Below, in pieces: positions 61,678-64,000 of a stretch of 64,000 nt of DNA. The notes beneath the pieces are model-generated. The model saw only the letters and a list, made by a program, of their open reading frames with translations, did not search any database and was not told where the DNA came from. The stretch is from Mariniflexile sp. AS56 (lineage in GTDB: Bacteria; Bacteroidota; Bacteroidia; Flavobacteriales; Flavobacteriaceae). Each line of letters begins with the position of its first letter. Position 1 is the first letter of the stretch. The stretch spans positions 1 to 64,000 of the forward strand of contig NZ_JAUPED010000014.1 of NCBI RefSeq assembly GCF_030552475.1. The letters are read 5' to 3'. The translations under genes were made by a program, and so were the position numbers.

Positions 61678-62760
61678 ATGAAAAACACAGCCTTAACAAA
61701 AACTCACGAAGCCCTTGGTGCAAAATTAGTGCCTTTTGCAGGTTTTAACATGCCCGTACAATACGAAGGTGTCACTGCAGAACACGAAACCGTTAGGAAA
61801 GCCCTTGGTGTTTTTGACGTATCGCACATGGGTGAATTTTTAATTGAAGGAGAACATGCATTAGAGCTTATTCAAAAAATATCAAGTAACGATGCTACCA
61901 AATTAACTATTGGTAAGGCACAGTATAGCTGCATGCCAAATGAAACTGGTGGTATAGTCGACGATTTAATTATATACCAAATTAAAGATCAAACCTATTT
62001 ACTGGTAGTAAACGCTGGTAATATTGAGAAAGATTGGAACTGGATATCGTCTAAAAACACCATGGGTGCTACCATGCGCGATTTAAGTGAAGAGTATTCC
62101 TTATTGGCTATTCAAGGGCCTAAAGCGGTTGAAGCCATGCAAAGTTTAACCAGTCACGATTTGTCTGCCATTAATTTTTACAATTTTGTTGTCGGCGATT
62201 TTGCGGGCATTGAAAATGTTATTATTTCGGCAACTGGTTACACAGGTAGTGGAGGTTTTGAAATTTATTGCAAAAACAGTGAGGTTAAACAAGTTTGGGA
62301 CCAAGTATTTGAAGCTGGAAAAGATTTTGGCATCAAACCAATTGGTTTAGCTGCTCGTGATACCCTGCGTTTAGAAATGGGATATTGCCTTTACGGAAAC
62401 GATATTAACGACAGCACCTCGCCTATTGAAGCAGGTTTGGGATGGATTACTAAGTTCTCAAAAGACTTTACAAATTCCGAAGCATTAAAAAAGGAAAAAG
62501 AACAAGGTCCAGAACGTAAATTGGTCGCTTTTGAACTTGATGAACGCGGTATTCCACGTCACGACTATGATATTGTAGATGGCAACGGAAACAAAATAGG
62601 TGTTGTAACATCAGGCACCATGTCTCCAAGTGTTGGTAAAGGTATTGGTTTGGGTTATGTTCCTACTGTTTTTACTTCCGTTGGCAGTAAAATCTACATT
62701 CAAATACGTAAAAACGCGATACCTGCAACGGTTATAAAACTACCGTTTTACAAAGGTTAA
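61678..62760 (+). CDS. gcvT: Glycine cleavage system aminomethyltransferase (T protein)
   Basis: The T protein of 360 residues is complete. It has [20 protein letters not shown] at the start, [20 protein letters not shown], and [19 protein letters not shown], with [20 protein letters not shown] near the folate site. With GcvP, GcvH and Lpd it oxidises glycine and forms 5,10-methylenetetrahydrofolate. The other genes are not adjacent, as is common in Bacteroidota. It is followed after 1 bp by glsA, implying co-expression. Confidence 0.96.
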   Translation: MKNTALTKTHEALGAKLVPFAGFNMPVQYEGVTAEHETVRKALGVFDVSHMGEFLIEGEHALELIQKISSNDATKLTIGKAQYSCMPNETGGIVDDLIIYQIKDQTYLLVVNAGNIEKDWNWISSKNTMGATMRDLSEEYSLLAIQGPKAVEAMQSLTSHDLSAINFYNFVVGDFAGIENVIISATGYTGSGGFEIYCKNSEVKQVWDQVFEAGKDFGIKPIGLAARDTLRLEMGYCLYGNDINDSTSPIEAGLGWITKFSKDFTNSEALKKEKEQGPERKLVAFELDERGIPRHDYDIVDGNGNKIGVVTSGTMSPSVGKGIGLGYVPTVFTSVGSKIYIQIRKNAIPATVIKLPFYKG

Positions 62761-62761
62761 T

Positions 62762-63676
62762 ATGCAAAACTATAAAGCTATTTTGGAAGAGATTTATACC
62801 GATGGTATAAATGCAATAGATAAAGGCACAGTCGCTTCATACATCCCAGAATTAGCACATATCGATAAAAATAATTTTGGGATCCATTTAAAAACCATAG
62901 ATGGTATTGAATATGGTGTTGGCGATTTCAACACCCCGTTTTCAATACAAAGTATTTCTAAAGTTTTAGCTTTATCTAAAGCCATGGCTTTAATTGGCGA
63001 ATCTGTTTGGGAACGTGTAGATGTGGAACCTTCGGGACACCCTTTTAATCAACTCGCTTTATTAGAATTAGAAAATGGTATTCCTAGAAACCCTTTAATT
63101 AATTCAGGAGCTATCGTTATTGCAGATATTCTTTTAACCCATTTAAAAAATCCGAAAGAAGATTTTTTAAATTATGTTAGAGAACTTACCGGTGACACCA
63201 ATATAAATTACAACTTAGAAGTCGCTCAATCTGAAAAAAATACAGGTTATAAAAATTTCGCAGCTGCTAATCTTTTAAAATCTTTCAAGAATTTAACGAA
63301 TCCTGTAGATGCCGTTTTAGAGTTTTATTTCCATCAATGTTCGTTAGAAATGACTTGTGCTCAGGTATCAAATGCCTTTTTCTTTTTGGCCAACAAAGGC
63401 TATTGTTTAACAAACACAGCACATTTAACAAAAACTCAAGCCAAACGTATTAACGCTATTATGCTTACTTGTGGGTTTTATGATGAAGCAGGCGAATTTG
63501 CCTTCGAGGTGGGTTTACCTGGTAAAAGTGGTGTTGGTGGCGGCATTGTAGCCTTATTGCCAGATAATTATGTAATTACCACCTGGTCTCCCGGACTTAA
63601 CAAAAAAGGAAACTCCAAATTAGGTATGCTGGCACTCGAGCAATTTACGACCAAAACCAAACTATCCATTTTTTAA
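62762..63676 (+). CDS. glsA: Glutaminase
   Basis: This serine-dependent glutaminase (penicillin-binding-like fold) has the active-site SISK motif in FSIQSISKVLALSKA, and GHPFNQLALLELENGIPRNP with PLINSGAI. The C-terminal half has GVGGGIVALLPDNYVITTWS, typical of the family. It hydrolyses glutamine to glutamate and ammonia. The 304-residue length matches GlsA/YbaS. The start codon lies 1 bp after the gcvT stop, and the next gene begins 20 bp after its own stop. Confidence 0.95.
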   Translation: MQNYKAILEEIYTDGINAIDKGTVASYIPELAHIDKNNFGIHLKTIDGIEYGVGDFNTPFSIQSISKVLALSKAMALIGESVWERVDVEPSGHPFNQLALLELENGIPRNPLINSGAIVIADILLTHLKNPKEDFLNYVRELTGDTNINYNLEVAQSEKNTGYKNFAAANLLKSFKNLTNPVDAVLEFYFHQCSLEMTCAQVSNAFFFLANKGYCLTNTAHLTKTQAKRINAIMLTCGFYDEAGEFAFEVGLPGKSGVGGGIVALLPDNYVITTWSPGLNKKGNSKLGMLALEQFTTKTKLSIF

Positions 63677-63696
63677 GATAACCACGCACTGTACTC

Positions 63697-64000
63697 ATGT
63701 TAAAAAAAGAAGGGAAGCATCGCATTTTAATTTTAGGTGTCAGTGGCTTTTTAGGTCATGCCATTTATAGAGAACTCTGCCCCTACTTTAAAACCTATGG
63801 AACCTACGCAACCAGTAATAGCCAGTGGGAAAAAAATCATCAATTTTTCCAATATAATTTTGAGGAAGATGATGTTTATGAAATACTTGACGTTGTAAAG
63901 CCAACCATTATAATTTCCGCCCTTCGTGGCGATTTTGCAACCCAATTTATAGCCCATAAACATGTAGCTGAATATGTATTTACAAAAAAATTAAAAATCA
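63697..64000 (+). CDS. NAD-dependent sugar-nucleotide epimerase/reductase-like protein, 3' end beyond window
   Basis: From ATG 63697 the visible 101 codons show a Rossmann dinucleotide motif, RILILGVSGFLGHAIYREL (GxxGxxG). Then come DVVKPTIIISALRGDFATQF and HKHVAEYVF, a pattern of RmlD-type dTDP-4-dehydrorhamnose reductases and related extended SDRs. The active-site region is off the window, so the substrate is unknown. It is 20 bp after glsA and probably co-transcribed. The opposite-strand frame at 63751-63963 is a shadow. Confidence 0.8.
   Translation, partial: MLKKEGKHRILILGVSGFLGHAIYRELCPYFKTYGTYATSNSQWEKNHQFFQYNFEEDDVYEILDVVKPTIIISALRGDFATQFIAHKHVAEYVFTKKLKI

Noticed and set aside
63751-63963. 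Minus-strand frame of 70 codons near the window end
   Set aside because: It is antisense to a clear Rossmann-fold protein starting at 63697.

Overview
The window looks like chromosomal DNA from a marine-type member of the Flavobacteriaceae (Bacteroidota). The evidence is low G+C content, a type IX secretion C-terminal sorting domain, and several flavobacterial families (DUF6090, DUF6515, YHYH, fused E1 alpha/beta dehydrogenase). Gene starts lack Shine-Dalgarno sites, and many promoters match the Bacteroidota -7 element TAnnTTTG. I see no rRNA, tRNA, CRISPR array or intact mobile element. Most genes are housekeeping or stress genes in short operons.

Layout. 1-2012 (-): the N-terminal 670 residues of a large secreted protein with calcium-binding type 3 repeats; its upstream region holds an (AC)14 microsatellite and repeated GTGTAGA boxes. 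2.4-5.5 kb: a luciferase-like oxidoreductase, a lipoprotein and a DUF6515 protein, with decayed remnants of two contractile-tail tube genes at 4598-4831. 5.8-12.1 kb (-): a six-gene operon with TolC, MacA, MacB ATPase, MacB permease, LytS-type kinase and LytTR regulator. 12.2-12.5 kb: a decayed secreted-protein gene. 12.5-16.1 kb: a DMT transporter and two DEAD-box helicases. 16.2-19.7 kb (+): a TetR regulator with an operator-like palindrome in its promoter, followed by nitroreductase, MDR reductase and YqhD-like dehydrogenase, probably an aldehyde/quinone detoxification operon. 19.7-25.5 kb (-): DUF6090, a DUF6702-like protein, YHYH, a SnoaL-like lipoprotein, AraC and a GAF histidine kinase. 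25.7-30.9 kb: a second redox-stress cluster (nitroreductase, MDR, cupin, LLM, SDR) with a divergent AraC regulator.

31-40.5 kb (-): a PepSY-like secreted protein, a TPR/HTH regulator, an intradiol-dioxygenase-like protein, a GT9 glycosyltransferase, two overlapping EamA transporters, a cold-shock protein with a DEAD-box helicase, and an SF2 helicase. 40.7-44.8 kb: sulfatase, aldo/keto reductase, a frameshifted lipoprotein, and two exported proteins. 44.8-46.8 kb: fused alpha-ketoacid dehydrogenase E1. 46.9-51 kb (+): a 2OG-Fe(II) oxygenase, then SUI1, DUF1835, nucleoside phosphorylase and a signal-less solute-binding-like protein. 51-55.6 kb: a beta-lactamase-like lipoprotein, a TlpA-like thioredoxin, Nnr, and a T9SS-sorted protein.

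55.9-61.1 kb (+): the threonine operon thrA-thrB-thrC, preceded by a 35-codon leader peptide with 11 Thr and 3 Ile codons and overlapping candidate hairpins. This points to translation-coupled attenuation. Three REP-like palindromic elements sit between the thr genes. 61.2-64 kb: a Dabb protein, gcvT, glsA and the start of an NAD-dependent epimerase/reductase. The items most worth follow-up are the thr leader, the tail-tube remnants, the (AC)14/GTGTAGA upstream region, and the SUI1/DUF1835/phosphorylase/orphan-SBP operon.
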